Positions 49,008-58,361 of a DNA stretch of 64,000 nucleotides are shown here, in pieces. The notes beneath the pieces were generated by a model. The model made no database searches and was not told where the DNA came from. It saw nothing but the letters and a program-made list of their open reading frames with translations. The stretch is from Alteromonas sp. IB21 (GTDB taxonomy: Bacteria; Pseudomonadota; Gammaproteobacteria; Enterobacterales; Alteromonadaceae): NCBI RefSeq assembly GCF_016405965.1, contig NZ_JAEFCD010000003.1:124001-188000 (forward strand), read 5' to 3'. The first letter of the stretch is position 1. Every line of letters starts with the position of its first letter. Both the position numbers and the translations under genes were made by a program.

Positions 49008-49672
49008 TGTCGCTCTATCACGGAATATTTAAACGTGACATGCAAATTGCGTTTAAGCAAAAAGCGGAATTGGTGCAGCCACTGATGTTTTTACTCATGG
49101 TGGTGACCTTGTTTCCTCTAGGCGTAAGCCCGTCTCCCGACACCCTTCAGCGTATTGGGCCTGGGGTGATTTGGATTGCTGCGATTTTGTCTTCTTTAAT
49201 GGCGATGGAAAGGCTCTTTCGCGATGACTTTCAGGATGGTTCACTCGAGCAATACATACTTTCGGGTATGGCATTACCCGCTGTGAGCGCGGTAAAAGTT
49301 GCTGCTCATTGGCTGGTTAGTTTTGTTCCTCTGTTGCTGTTGTCGCCGCTGCTAGCCGTGTTTTTAAATTTAACGGTCGATATGTATATCGCGCTTGTAT
49401 TGACTTTGTTGCTGGGCACGCCATTACTTTCTTTAATTGGTGCCATTGCGGTAGGGCTAACCGTAGGATTACAAAAAGGCGGAGTACTGTTGGCATTGCT
49501 ACTTATCCCCGTCTTTATTCCGTTACTGATATTTGCCACGTCGGCTGTGGATTCTGCCGCACTGCAATTACCTTATCACGCGCAACTTGCTATTATCGCC
49601 GCCATGCTTTTACTGGCCACAGCGTTAGCGCCGTTTGCCATAGCGTATTCTTTAAAAGTGAGTCAAAACTAA
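49007..49672 (+). CDS. ccmB: CcmB: heme exporter membrane subunit
   Basis: 221-residue inner-membrane protein with six helices. It pairs with CcmA. Family segments: FKRDMQIAFKQKAELVQPLMFL at the start, LFRDDFQDGSLEQYILSG, and LLIPVFIPLLIFATSAV near the end. Stop and start of neighbours overlap by one base on each side, so the operon is tightly coupled. Confidence 0.97.
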   Translation: MSLYHGIFKRDMQIAFKQKAELVQPLMFLLMVVTLFPLGVSPSPDTLQRIGPGVIWIAAILSSLMAMERLFRDDFQDGSLEQYILSGMALPAVSAVKVAAHWLVSFVPLLLLSPLLAVFLNLTVDMYIALVLTLLLGTPLLSLIGAIAVGLTVGLQKGGVLLALLLIPVFIPLLIFATSAVDSAALQLPYHAQLAIIAAMLLLATALAPFAIAYSLKVSQN

Positions 49673-50463
49673 TGTGGAAGTGGTTACACCCTTACGCTAA
49701 AACAGAGCGAGCATATCAGCTTTGTTTAACATTACAGCCTTGGTTTTGGGCTGGTGCATTACTTTGTTTGAGCATAGGCACCGTATGGGGGCTCGCATTC
49801 GCGCCTCAAGATTATCAACAAGGAGATTCATTTCGAATCATCTATATTCATGTGCCTAGCGCTATCTTGTCGATGGGGACCTATGTTGCTATGGCAATAG
49901 CAGCCTTAGTAGGTATGGTGTGGCAGTGGCGCACAGCCTATATGAGTATGATTGCCATGGCCCCAATTGGCGCAGTAATGACATTTATAGCGCTCTTTAC
50001 CGGTGCAGCTTGGGGGAAGCCCATGTGGGGCGCGTGGTGGGTGTGGGATGCACGTCTTACCTCGGAGCTTATTTTATTGTTTTTGTATATGGGGGTTATT
50101 GCCCTTTATGGCGCATTTGAAGACAAGCAGCAAGCAGGTAAAGCGGCAGGCGTGATGGCACTTGTAGGTGTGGTAAACATCCCTATTATTCATTATTCGG
50201 TAGAATGGTGGAACACTTTGCATCAAGGGGCCACCATCAGTAAATTCGACAACCCGTCAATTGCGCCAGAGATGCTGTGGCCGCTGTTAATTAACCTTTT
50301 AGGTTTTGCTTTGTTTATTGGTGCGGTGACCACAGTGCGTCTACGCAATGAAATAGTATTACGGGAAATGCATAGGCCTTGGGTTCAAACTCTTGCTAAG
50401 GAGCAGCTAGCCAATACACAGCAAAGAAGAGCAGCCAACCAAAATATGACGGAGGGCAATTAG
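49672..50463 (+). CDS. ccmC: CcmC: heme-handling protein
   Basis: 263-residue inner-membrane protein with six helices that passes heme to CcmE. Its tryptophan-rich WWD motif lies in GKPMWGAWWVWDARLTSELIL (about residues 115-135), with conserved His residues in IYIHVPSAILSM and VEWWNTLHQGAT. Slightly extended, charged C-terminal end. It directly follows ccmB. Confidence 0.97.
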   Translation: MWKWLHPYAKTERAYQLCLTLQPWFWAGALLCLSIGTVWGLAFAPQDYQQGDSFRIIYIHVPSAILSMGTYVAMAIAALVGMVWQWRTAYMSMIAMAPIGAVMTFIALFTGAAWGKPMWGAWWVWDARLTSELILLFLYMGVIALYGAFEDKQQAGKAAGVMALVGVVNIPIIHYSVEWWNTLHQGATISKFDNPSIAPEMLWPLLINLLGFALFIGAVTTVRLRNEIVLREMHRPWVQTLAKEQLANTQQRRAANQNMTEGN

Positions 50464-50464
50464 T

Positions 50465-50674
50465 ATGCAGTTTGAATCGTTTGCCGCTTTTATCAATATG
50501 GGTGGCTATGGGTTTTACGTATGGCTGTCGTTTGGCGTTACTTTTGTGGCCATGGGCATTATTGCTATTCAGAGTTTTATTAAGCACCGCCACCTCTTAA
50601 AGCAGGTTGTAGTGGAGCAAGAGCGCAAAGCGCGTATAAAAAAAGCGCGAAAACAACAGCAAGCCAGTACATAG
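50465..50674 (+). CDS. ccmD: CcmD: small subunit of the heme export complex
   Basis: 69 residues: one membrane helix (GGYGFYVWLSFGVTFVAMGII) and a basic cytoplasmic tail (ARIKKARKQQQAS). CcmD helps hold CcmABC and CcmE together. It begins one base after the ccmC stop. Confidence 0.95.
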   Translation: MQFESFAAFINMGGYGFYVWLSFGVTFVAMGIIAIQSFIKHRHLLKQVVVEQERKARIKKARKQQQAST

Positions 50675-50748
50675 TATTGACGTGGTAAGTGTACATAGCC
50701 TTAACTTGCGTTTTTATCGTTTATTAGTTTTTTCGAAGTGAGAGTTGC

Positions 50749-51243
50749 ATGAACCCGAGACGAAAGCAGCGACTAGCCGTAGTGGGAATTATCGGTTTTT
50801 TAATAGTAAGCGCAATTGGACTGATGCTTTACGCCCTAAACGACAGTATTGACCTTTTCTATACGCCTAGTGAAATCATTGAAGGCAAAAATGGCCAAAA
50901 GCCGCAAGTGGGTCAGCGCCTTCGCATAGGCGGCATGGTGGTACCTGGTAGTGTAAAACGGGATCAAGAAAGCTTGGCGGTGAGTTTTGATCTTATCGAT
51001 ACAGGCCCAAAAGTAACGGTAACCTACAATGGCATTCTTCCTGATTTGTTTCGGGAGGGGCAGGGTATTGTGGCCACTGGCGTACTCACAGACGCAGGCG
51101 CGATTAAAGCGCAGGAAGTGCTGGCGAAGCATGACGAAGAGTACATGCCCCCAGAGCTCGCTGAGAAGATGAAGGGCATTAAGCACGTGAAGCCTGAAAA
51201 TATGCCAAGCTACGAGACGCCAAATAGCGCTGGGGGCAAATAA
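50749..51243 (+). CDS. ccmE: CcmE: periplasmic heme chaperone
   Basis: 164-residue membrane-anchored chaperone. N-terminal RRKQRLA and one helix (about 10-28), then a small beta-barrel ([36 protein letters not shown]). The heme-binding His is in [13 protein letters not shown] at about residues 124-136. It carries heme from CcmC to CcmF. It follows ccmD by 74 bases. Confidence 0.97.
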   Translation: MNPRRKQRLAVVGIIGFLIVSAIGLMLYALNDSIDLFYTPSEIIEGKNGQKPQVGQRLRIGGMVVPGSVKRDQESLAVSFDLIDTGPKVTVTYNGILPDLFREGQGIVATGVLTDAGAIKAQEVLAKHDEEYMPPELAEKMKGIKHVKPENMPSYETPNSAGGK

Positions 51244-51245
51244 TC

Positions 51246-53312
51246 ATGGTCCCTGAAATTGGAAATATTGCGCTAACCCTTGCGTTAGTTTTGTCTATTT
51301 TATTGGCGGTTTATCCCCTGTGGGGTGCGCATCGTCAGCATGAAACGCTGATGGCAACCGCAAAGCCATTGGCAATTGGGCTGTTTCTATTCACGCTTAT
51401 TGCTTATGTTTGCTTAACCTACGCTTTTGTTACTGACGACTTTAGCGTGGCTTATGTGGCACAGCACTCAAATAGTCGGCTTCCCATCTATTATAAAATC
51501 ACAGCGGTATGGGGCGGCCACGAGGGCTCTTTTCTGCTATGGGTACTGATGCTTTCAATTTGGACAGTAGCAGTGGCGATATTCAGCAAGGGTATTCCAC
51601 TTGCTATGGTTGCAAGGGTACTGTCTGTGCTCGGCATGGTGGGTATTGGGTTCTATCTTTTCATGCTCCTCACCTCGAACCCCTTCGACAGCATGTTGCC
51701 ATTTTTCCCAGTCGACGGGCGAGATCTCAATCCATTGCTACAAGATTTTGGCATGATCATTCATCCGCCAATGCTTTATATGGGTTATGTGGGGTTCGCA
51801 GTAGCCTTTGCTTTTGCTATATCAGCGTTGATTTCAGGGCAACTAGACTCGACATGGGCACGCTGGTCTCGACCTTGGGTTATTTCTGCTTGGGCGTTTC
51901 TAACGGTAGGTATTGCGCTTGGCAGCTGGTGGGCATACTACGAACTCGGTTGGGGCGGCTGGTGGTTCTGGGATCCAGTAGAAAACGCATCGTTTATGCC
52001 TTGGCTAGTTGGAACGGCTCTCATGCATTCCTTAGCGGTAACTGAAAAACGAAAAGCGTTTAAGTCGTGGACGGTACTTCTGGCTATTGCTGCATTTAGT
52101 CTAAGTTTATTGGGTACTTTTTTAGTGCGCTCTGGCGTAATTGTGTCGGTTCATTCATTCGCAAGCGATCCAACCCGTGGCCTTTTCATTTTGGGCATAC
52201 TCATTGTGCTTAGTGGCTTTGGATTGTTACTTTACGCTCTGCGTGCGTCATCGCTTAAAAGCCCTGGTCGCTATCAAGCGTTTTCTCGCGAAGTGCTATT
52301 AATGGGCAATAATGTCTTTTTATGTGCCGCTACCCTCGTTGTCCTGCTGGGTACTTTGCTGCCCCTTGTTCACAAAGAGCTCGGCTTGGGTAGTATTTCA
52401 GTGGGTGCACCTTTCTTCAATCAAATGTTTACGTTATTGATAGTGCCGTTTGTATTGATGTTAGGGCTTGGTCCGCTTACGCGTTGGAAACAGCAGAAAG
52501 CCAGTGAACTGCAAAAACAACTATTAGTCGCAGGCGGTATTGCGCTAAGCGCAGGTGTGCTGGTGAACTTTGCCTACGATGAACCCACCTATATGGGTAT
52601 GCTGGGCATGGTGTTGGTGTTTTGGATATTGGTCACGACGGTACAAGAAGTGATGCAGCGTGTATCGGCGATGCCATCAGGTAGCACCGAAAATGCATCG
52701 GTTATGGCGAAACTGCGTAAGCTGACCCCAAGCCATTGGGGCATGGTGCTAGGCCATGTGGGCTTTGCTATCTGCATTATCGGAATTACGCTTGTCTCGA
52801 ACTATGAAATGGAAAGAGATATTCGTATGGACATCGGCGATACGGTTTCCCTTGGCGGATATGACTTCAGTTTTAGAGATGTGCGCAAGGTGCAAGGTCC
52901 CAACTTTGAAGCGGATAAAGGCGTTTTCGACGTTTATAAAAACGGAGAATTGGTTGCGCACCTAGAGCCTGAAAAGCGTTTATATATCGTACAGCGTATG
53001 CCAATGACAGAAGCGGCCATTCACTCCAACCCAGCTAGAGACCTGTTTATTGCGATGGGTGAACCTTTAGATAATGGCGCCTGGGCTATTCGTATTTATA
53101 TTAAGCCATTTGTTGTTTGGCTTTGGGCAGGGGCAGTAGCCATGGCCATAGGCGGCATCTTTTCCATTAGCGACAAGCGTTACCGCATGGCGAAAGTGAA
53201 AAAGATAAAACGAGTATTTGGCGGTAAAGATGACGTAAAAGTATCGTCAGCTAATGGTCAAGCATCACTTACAGGCGGTGTATCTAATAGTTCAGTGAAA
53301 GGAAACGCATAA
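51246..53312 (+). CDS. ccmF: CcmF: heme ligation protein
   Basis: 688-residue inner-membrane protein with many helices. Core of the heme lyase. WWD motif GGWWFWDPVENASFMPWL at about residues 236-253, with conserved His in AVWGGHEGSFLLWVLMLS, IIHPPMLYMGY and SVHSF. A periplasmic domain near the C-terminus (about 520-620) holds beta-strands; a Lys-rich tail ends the protein. Two bases from ccmE; overlaps ccmG by one. Confidence 0.97.
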   Translation: MVPEIGNIALTLALVLSILLAVYPLWGAHRQHETLMATAKPLAIGLFLFTLIAYVCLTYAFVTDDFSVAYVAQHSNSRLPIYYKITAVWGGHEGSFLLWVLMLSIWTVAVAIFSKGIPLAMVARVLSVLGMVGIGFYLFMLLTSNPFDSMLPFFPVDGRDLNPLLQDFGMIIHPPMLYMGYVGFAVAFAFAISALISGQLDSTWARWSRPWVISAWAFLTVGIALGSWWAYYELGWGGWWFWDPVENASFMPWLVGTALMHSLAVTEKRKAFKSWTVLLAIAAFSLSLLGTFLVRSGVIVSVHSFASDPTRGLFILGILIVLSGFGLLLYALRASSLKSPGRYQAFSREVLLMGNNVFLCAATLVVLLGTLLPLVHKELGLGSISVGAPFFNQMFTLLIVPFVLMLGLGPLTRWKQQKASELQKQLLVAGGIALSAGVLVNFAYDEPTYMGMLGMVLVFWILVTTVQEVMQRVSAMPSGSTENASVMAKLRKLTPSHWGMVLGHVGFAICIIGITLVSNYEMERDIRMDIGDTVSLGGYDFSFRDVRKVQGPNFEADKGVFDVYKNGELVAHLEPEKRLYIVQRMPMTEAAIHSNPARDLFIAMGEPLDNGAWAIRIYIKPFVVWLWAGAVAMAIGGIFSISDKRYRMAKVKKIKRVFGGKDDVKVSSANGQASLTGGVSNSSVKGNA

Positions 53313-53968
53313 TGAAAAAAGCACCACTTGTTGCCATTCCATTAGTGCTGTTTTCTTTGCTGGTAATCTTTCTATTCAAAGGGCTTTTTTCAGACCCACG
53401 AGAGTTAGATTCTCAGGTGCAGGATAAAACTCTGCCAGCATTTTCACTACCAGATTTAATGCAGCCAGATGTTACCTATACCCCTGATGATTTAAAAGGA
53501 AAGGTAACCATATTGAATGTTTGGGGAGTATGGTGTGTCACATGCGCCGTTGAGATGCCTTATCTTACTCAGCTTAAAAATGAGCAAGATGTTCACATTG
53601 TGGGTTTGTATTTCGACCAGGACTTAGACCCAGACTTCGGCACAAAAACACTAAGCCGGGTTCAGCAAGAAGTGACAGAAATGCTCAGTCGCTATGGCAA
53701 CCCGTACGCGTACAATATTTTCGATGTGTACCGCGATACGTCGCTGGATCTGGGGGTGACCGGTGCGCCTGAGCATTTTGTTATAGACGCTGATGGCATC
53801 ATTCGTATGCATCATGTAGGTGATATTAACGAACGGGTTTGGAACTCGAAAGTGGGGCCGCTTTATAAAAAGCTGGTGGCAGAAGCGTCTGGTAATGAGG
53901 GTGAACAAAAAGAAGTAGATGTTGAGGCTGTGATGAGCAATAACATGAATGCGCAGGAGGGCGAGTAA
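53312..53968 (+). CDS. ccmG: CcmG/DsbE: thiol-disulfide oxidoreductase
   Basis: 218-residue membrane-anchored thioredoxin-fold protein that reduces apocytochrome cysteines. N-terminal helix (VAIPLVLFSLLVIFLF), then NVWGVWCVTCAVEMPYL with the active-site CVTC pair, and GAPEHFVIDADGIIRMHHVGDI with the cis-Pro region. A longer acidic C-terminal tail than E. coli. Confidence 0.97.
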   Translation: MKKAPLVAIPLVLFSLLVIFLFKGLFSDPRELDSQVQDKTLPAFSLPDLMQPDVTYTPDDLKGKVTILNVWGVWCVTCAVEMPYLTQLKNEQDVHIVGLYFDQDLDPDFGTKTLSRVQQEVTEMLSRYGNPYAYNIFDVYRDTSLDLGVTGAPEHFVIDADGIIRMHHVGDINERVWNSKVGPLYKKLVAEASGNEGEQKEVDVEAVMSNNMNAQEGE

Positions 53969-53970
53969 TA

Positions 53971-54522
53971 ATGCTAGCGAAAAATGTGATGCATTACAGT
54001 TACGTGCCGGTCAACGCCAATGTTGCAATTGAGAGTAAGAAGAGCCGAACTATCAACAATGCCATCTTGAAATCCACTGTGCTAAACATTTTGGTGTTCA
54101 TGTTTGTATTGAGTGTCTTTACGGTTAACGCGGCTGAAGATAAGTTTTCATTCGATACACCCGCACAGCGTGAGAGCTTTTTAACGCTTACTGCTGAGCT
54201 ACGCTGCCCTATGTGTCAGAACCAGAATATTGCTGATAGCGATGCCATGATAGCGCACGATATGCGTCGAAAAGTCTACGCGCTATTGAAACAGGGCAAA
54301 TCTGAACAAGAAGTCATTGATTTTATGAAATCTCGCTATGGCGACTTTGTGCATTACCAACCGCCTGTCACGGCAGCTACGCTGTGGCTTTGGGCAGGCC
54401 CGGTATTATTTATTTTTATTGCCCTAATTGTGGTGGTTAGACGCAAATCGATTGCGCCACCAGTGGATATGGCCGCGAAGCTAGCCAAAGCAGATGAAAT
54501 GTTGGAGCGAGAGAAAGAATGA
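53971..54522 (+). CDS. ccmH: CcmH: cytochrome c maturation reductase subunit
   Basis: 183-residue protein with the LRCPMCQNQNIADSDA motif (about residues 72-87) that takes part in apocytochrome reduction. N-terminal hydrophobic stretch for export and a second helix (TLWLWAGPVLFIFIALIVVV) near the end. The N-terminus is longer than usual (about 55 residues before the mature domain), so the true start may be one of several internal Met codons. It lacks the TPR half that E. coli CcmH carries; that role falls to ccmI. Confidence 0.9.
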   Translation: MLAKNVMHYSYVPVNANVAIESKKSRTINNAILKSTVLNILVFMFVLSVFTVNAAEDKFSFDTPAQRESFLTLTAELRCPMCQNQNIADSDAMIAHDMRRKVYALLKQGKSEQEVIDFMKSRYGDFVHYQPPVTAATLWLWAGPVLFIFIALIVVVRRKSIAPPVDMAAKLAKADEMLEREKE

Positions 54523-55802
54523 GTTGGTCTGAGTTTTATATTATTGTTTCAGGCTTAATCACGCTTGTTCTTCTAATTATTGCTTTTCCTTGGTTACGCA
54601 ACAAAAACCATGCAAAACAAGACAGTTTAAGCAATACCCAAATTGTTAAGCAGCGTTTAGCAGAATTAGACAGGGAAGTCACTGAAGGGCTTATCAGTGA
54701 GCATGATAAGCGCCAAGCAGTTGACGAACTTAAATTGGCCTTGGTAGATGAAAGCGCGTTTCAATCACACAAGACGGGCAATGCAGCCCTCCCTCTTGCG
54801 ATAGGTGGCATACTGGCCATCGTTTGTGGCGTGATTGTGTATTCGCAGGTCAATCAAATGGAAGGCGTGGTTAGAGCGAACAAGGCTATTGAAACATTAC
54901 CAGAGCTGAGCCAGCAGTTGGCGAGCGGCAACGCTAACAATTTAACCCAGCAAGATATTGCAAGCCTTGCACTTGCGATACGTCAGCGACTGCGCGAAGA
55001 GCCCTCAGACGACACAGGCTGGATGTATTTTGGCAGGTTAATGCTGAGCATAGGCCAAGAAGTACAGGCGATTGAAGCGATTGATAGAGCGGTTAATTTA
55101 GCGCCTTCTAATTCTGCTAATCGTATTACCCTCGCTCAAGCGTTGATGACTACCGGAGATGTCAACAACTTGGAGCGAGCACAGTCGATTTTATTGAGCT
55201 TGCTTAGCGATAATCCTCAGAATGATAACCTTGCCCTCATGATGGCAGTGGTGTCTGCTCAACTTGGTGACCTTGATAATACCCGGCGTTTTTATCAGCA
55301 GGTCGAAGGTAAGTTACCTGCAGATAGCGATATGGCGCAGCGCTTAGTTGCCCGTATTCAAGAATTGGAAGGTAATACAAGTGAGATGGCTGCGTTACAA
55401 AATACTGAGCAGCCACAGGCTACCAGTGGCGAAAATAAAAACAGTGGGGGAGATACTGGCTTTGAGGTTACTGTTAACTTATCTGAAGAAGCCAGCGAAT
55501 ATGCCCCCAAAGACGGCTTTTTGGTTGTTTTCGCTCAAGACGCTAACTCGGATAATAGAATGCCGGCTGCAGTGGTTAAGTTGCCTATAAATGACTTTCC
55601 CATTTCCGTAACATTAACAACAGAGAATGCCATGATGCCACAGTTTACACTTGCAACACTGTCTGATGTGGTAGTGACAGCAAGGCTCTCTGAAGACGGT
55701 AATGTGGCCGTTTCACAAGGAGAGTGGCAGGGTAGTGTGAATGCAAGTGTGACCGCCAACGAACTCTCTTCACTACGTATTATTATTGATAAGGAATTAT
55801 AA
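54519..55802 (+). CDS. ccmI: CcmI: apocytochrome chaperone
   Basis: 427-residue inner-membrane protein: two helices (about 4-24 and 88-108) frame a heptad-like cytoplasmic loop, then TPR repeats (GWMYFGRLMLSIGQEVQAIEAIDRAVNLAPSNSANRITLAQAL; about 165-290) that bind apocytochrome tails, then a beta-rich C-terminal domain (about 310-427). Starts in the ccmH stop (ATGA). Last ccm gene; mlaA follows two bases later. Confidence 0.92.
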   Translation: MSWSEFYIIVSGLITLVLLIIAFPWLRNKNHAKQDSLSNTQIVKQRLAELDREVTEGLISEHDKRQAVDELKLALVDESAFQSHKTGNAALPLAIGGILAIVCGVIVYSQVNQMEGVVRANKAIETLPELSQQLASGNANNLTQQDIASLALAIRQRLREEPSDDTGWMYFGRLMLSIGQEVQAIEAIDRAVNLAPSNSANRITLAQALMTTGDVNNLERAQSILLSLLSDNPQNDNLALMMAVVSAQLGDLDNTRRFYQQVEGKLPADSDMAQRLVARIQELEGNTSEMAALQNTEQPQATSGENKNSGGDTGFEVTVNLSEEASEYAPKDGFLVVFAQDANSDNRMPAAVVKLPINDFPISVTLTTENAMMPQFTLATLSDVVVTARLSEDGNVAVSQGEWQGSVNASVTANELSSLRIIIDKEL

Positions 55803-55804
55803 GT

Positions 55805-56761
55805 ATGGAGTTGTCTAAGTCACTCGTTATCGGGTTGATTGTAGCCGCAAGTTTTCTAGGTGGTTGTGCGAGCAACCATACTCAAGAGCAAGCTGAAGGG
55901 GCGGGTGCTAATGCTGCGGTAGTAGATACGTCCGACCCACGCGACCCGTTTGAACCTGTCAACCGTGAAATTTGGGATTTTAACTGGGATGTATTAGATG
56001 CGTATATTTTACGCCCTATAACAGTTACTTATGTGACGGTTATGCCTCAGCCTGCACGTACAGGGTTAGTGAACATCACAGATAACCTGCAAGAGCCTGC
56101 TAATTTTTTGAATAATATTTTTCAAGGTAAAGTGGATGATGGCCTAGACAGCCTAGCCCGCTTCCTGATTAACACTACAGTGGGCCTAGTTGGCACTTTC
56201 GATGTCGCATCGAAAATTGGGATAGAGCGTAAACGTGAGCAGTTTGGTGAAACGTTAGCAGTATGGGGCTTAGATACAGGGCCTTTCTTAATGCTTCCAT
56301 TTTTAGGCCCCAGTGATCCTCGCAGTTTTACCGGTGATTATGTGGACGGTTTTGCGTTTCCAATGTCTCTGCTTGAAGGTTCTGTTAACTTAGCTCGTAT
56401 TGGTTTTTCTCTTCTTGAAGCGAGAGCGCAGCTATTAGACCAAGAAGCGCAGCTAGAGCAGTCTGTAGATGATTATGCTTTTGTAAAGAATGCTTATTTT
56501 GAAAACTTGGAATTTCGCGTTACCGATGGAAAAAGCGGTGATAAAGCGATAGATGATGATCAACTCGATGACTTTGCTGACTTTGAGGCTATGTTAGAAG
56601 GCAGTGAGTTTGACGGCTATGAAGAACCGGCGGAAGAGTTGAATCAAGAAGCTACAGAGGATACGACTGACGAAACCACTGAACTAAAAGGAAAGTTGGG
56701 CGAAGAAAGTGAGAAATCTAAGCGACTAGGAAAGGACCGCGAAGGGAAAGACGGTAAATAA
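55805..56761 (+). CDS. mlaA: MlaA/VacJ lipoprotein
   Basis: 318-residue outer-membrane lipoprotein that removes phospholipids from the outer leaflet for retrograde Mla transport. Lipobox LGGC (Cys21). MlaA blocks: DPRDPFEPVNREIWDFNWDVLD, NITDNLQEPANFLNNIFQG, RFLINTTVGLVGTFDVASKIGI, FGETLAVWGLDTGPFLMLPFLGPSDPRSFTG. The tail from about 245 is acidic and charged low-complexity, longer than usual. It directly follows ccmI and is probably read through from the ccm operon. The mla transporter genes are not in this window. Confidence 0.95.
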   Translation: MELSKSLVIGLIVAASFLGGCASNHTQEQAEGAGANAAVVDTSDPRDPFEPVNREIWDFNWDVLDAYILRPITVTYVTVMPQPARTGLVNITDNLQEPANFLNNIFQGKVDDGLDSLARFLINTTVGLVGTFDVASKIGIERKREQFGETLAVWGLDTGPFLMLPFLGPSDPRSFTGDYVDGFAFPMSLLEGSVNLARIGFSLLEARAQLLDQEAQLEQSVDDYAFVKNAYFENLEFRVTDGKSGDKAIDDDQLDDFADFEAMLEGSEFDGYEEPAEELNQEATEDTTDETTELKGKLGEESEKSKRLGKDREGKDGK

Positions 56762-56842
56762 ACACTCCTCTGATAGAGCAGGTAGCCTAAAAGTACTCAT
56801 TATTTAGGGCTCCGTGAGCTTATTATCTGCAACACCCAATAC

Positions 56843-56874
56843 AAAAATGCCATGCTTGTTCGCATGGCATTTTT
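56843..56874. terminator. Bidirectional terminator between mlaA and galE
   Basis: AAAAATGCCATGC, loop TTGTTC, GCATGGCATTTTT: a 13-base perfect stem between convergent genes. Confidence 0.95.
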
Positions 56875-56924
56875 ATTTATAGCATGTGAAATATGCCTAG
56901 TGGCACAACCTGTGTACTGGTTAA

Positions 56925-57947
56925 TTAATCCTTTGGATAGCCCATCGGGTTTTGAGACTGCCAGTTCCAAGTATCTGCACACATGTCCTCTAAACCTTTT
57001 TCAGCATGCCAGTTGAGTTCTGTAGCAGCTTTAGTCGGGTCAGCATAACAGGCCGCAACGTCGCCACTTCTGCGCGGTGCAATCTTATAAGGTACGGTTT
57101 TACCCGAGCCTTTTTCAAAAGCCTTAATCATTTCGATTACAGAATAGCCTTGGCCTGTACCTAGGTTGTATTTATCTAAACCCATGTTAAGGTTTAAGCG
57201 ATCGAGCGCTTTTAAGTGACCGTTGGCAAGGTCTACAACGTGGATATAATCGCGTACACCTGTACCATCAACGGTATCGTAGTCATCACCAAATACGCTC
57301 AGTTGCTCTAGCTTACCGGTAGCTACCTGAGAGATATACGGCATCAAGTTGTTTGGAATGCCATTAGGATCTTCGCCGATTTGGCCAGACTCATGTGCAC
57401 CCACCGGGTTAAAATAGCGAAGCAATACAATGTTCCAGTCGCTATCCGACACATAAAGATCGCTGAGCATATGCTCTACCATCAGCTTAGACATACCGTA
57501 AGGGTTAGTTGGTTGCCCTGTTGCCATGTCTTCACGTAGCGGTAGTGATGCTGGGTCGCCGTAAACCGTAGCGGACGAGCTAAACACAATGTTCTTTACA
57601 TTATGCTTCTGCATGGCTTTGCACAGTGTCAGCGTGCCGTACACGTTGTTTTCATAGTAGGAAAGAGGCTTTTGCACAGATTCGCCTACGGCTTTTAACC
57701 CTGCAAAATGAATGACGGCAAAAATGTTATGTTCGCTGAAAATATCATCAAGCACAGCGGTGTCGCGGATATCACCTTGAACAAAAGTAACTGACTTGCC
57801 TGTTAACGTTTCTACGCGACGAAGCGATTCAGCACTTGAATTAGCTAAGTTATCCAGCACGACTACGCCGTAATTTTGTTCAAGTAACTGTAAAACCGTG
57901 TGGCTACCTATATAGCCCGCACCACCAGTAACTAAGATGGTTTTCAT
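56925..57947 (-). CDS. galE: GalE: UDP-glucose 4-epimerase
   Basis: 340-residue NAD-dependent epimerase linking UDP-glucose and UDP-galactose. Rossmann motif [14 protein letters not shown] at residues about 8-21, Ser in FSSSATVYG and catalytic YGMSK. Normal length. It overlaps the preceding small membrane gene by four bases (ATGA). It may supply sugars for the surface polysaccharide exported by the kps genes nearby, though it is not in that operon. Confidence 0.97.
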   Translation of the reverse strand: MKTILVTGGAGYIGSHTVLQLLEQNYGVVVLDNLANSSAESLRRVETLTGKSVTFVQGDIRDTAVLDDIFSEHNIFAVIHFAGLKAVGESVQKPLSYYENNVYGTLTLCKAMQKHNVKNIVFSSSATVYGDPASLPLREDMATGQPTNPYGMSKLMVEHMLSDLYVSDSDWNIVLLRYFNPVGAHESGQIGEDPNGIPNNLMPYISQVATGKLEQLSVFGDDYDTVDGTGVRDYIHVVDLANGHLKALDRLNLNMGLDKYNLGTGQGYSVIEMIKAFEKGSGKTVPYKIAPRRSGDVAACYADPTKAATELNWHAEKGLEDMCADTWNWQSQNPMGYPKD

Positions 57948-58258
57948 GCATTCTCCTTGCTAGACGGTTGCGCGATGTACTTTGCGCATATGGAATATTG
58001 AATAGGTTTTATAACCAATGGGTAAACTAAAAATACCACAAAAGCCCAAAGTAACGATGTCCAATTTGATGCGGTTTGTAGAATTAGCACAAACACAGGA
58101 ACAATAACGAGTAATTTAAGAACATTGAGCAGCGTTTTTTCTGGAACAGAGAGTCGTTTTGCCGCCTGGTCGAGCAACTTTACGCGCTCTGCAAGTGGAA
58201 GACCCTGTAAGGCAGGAATGTTTCTAGTAGAAAAATAAAACTTCATAGGTTTACTCAC
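57944..58258 (-). CDS. Small membrane protein upstream of galE
   Basis: 104 residues. A soluble N-terminal part ([34 protein letters not shown]) is followed by two membrane helices (about 48-62 and 68-85). No known family beyond small conserved proteins of Alteromonadales. It is translationally coupled to galE, which hints at a shared role in envelope sugar metabolism, but that is only inference. Confidence 0.75.
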   Translation of the reverse strand: MSKPMKFYFSTRNIPALQGLPLAERVKLLDQAAKRLSVPEKTLLNVLKLLVIVPVFVLILQTASNWTSLLWAFVVFLVYPLVIKPIQYSICAKYIAQPSSKENA

Positions 58259-58288
58259 AGCCTTTAATACGAAAACCTTAAATAAAAA

Positions 58289-58317
58289 AACCGCCGGAAC
58301 GTTACGTTGCGGCGGTT
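58289..58317 (-). terminator. Terminator of the POT transporter gene
   Basis: AACCGCCG ... CGGCGGTT stem with an inner ACGTTACGT part, followed by a T run on the minus strand; 45 bases after the transporter. Confidence 0.9.
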
Positions 58318-58361
58318 ATTGTAGGGTAATTGTTCAGCACTTAAAACATGCGAGCAACGAA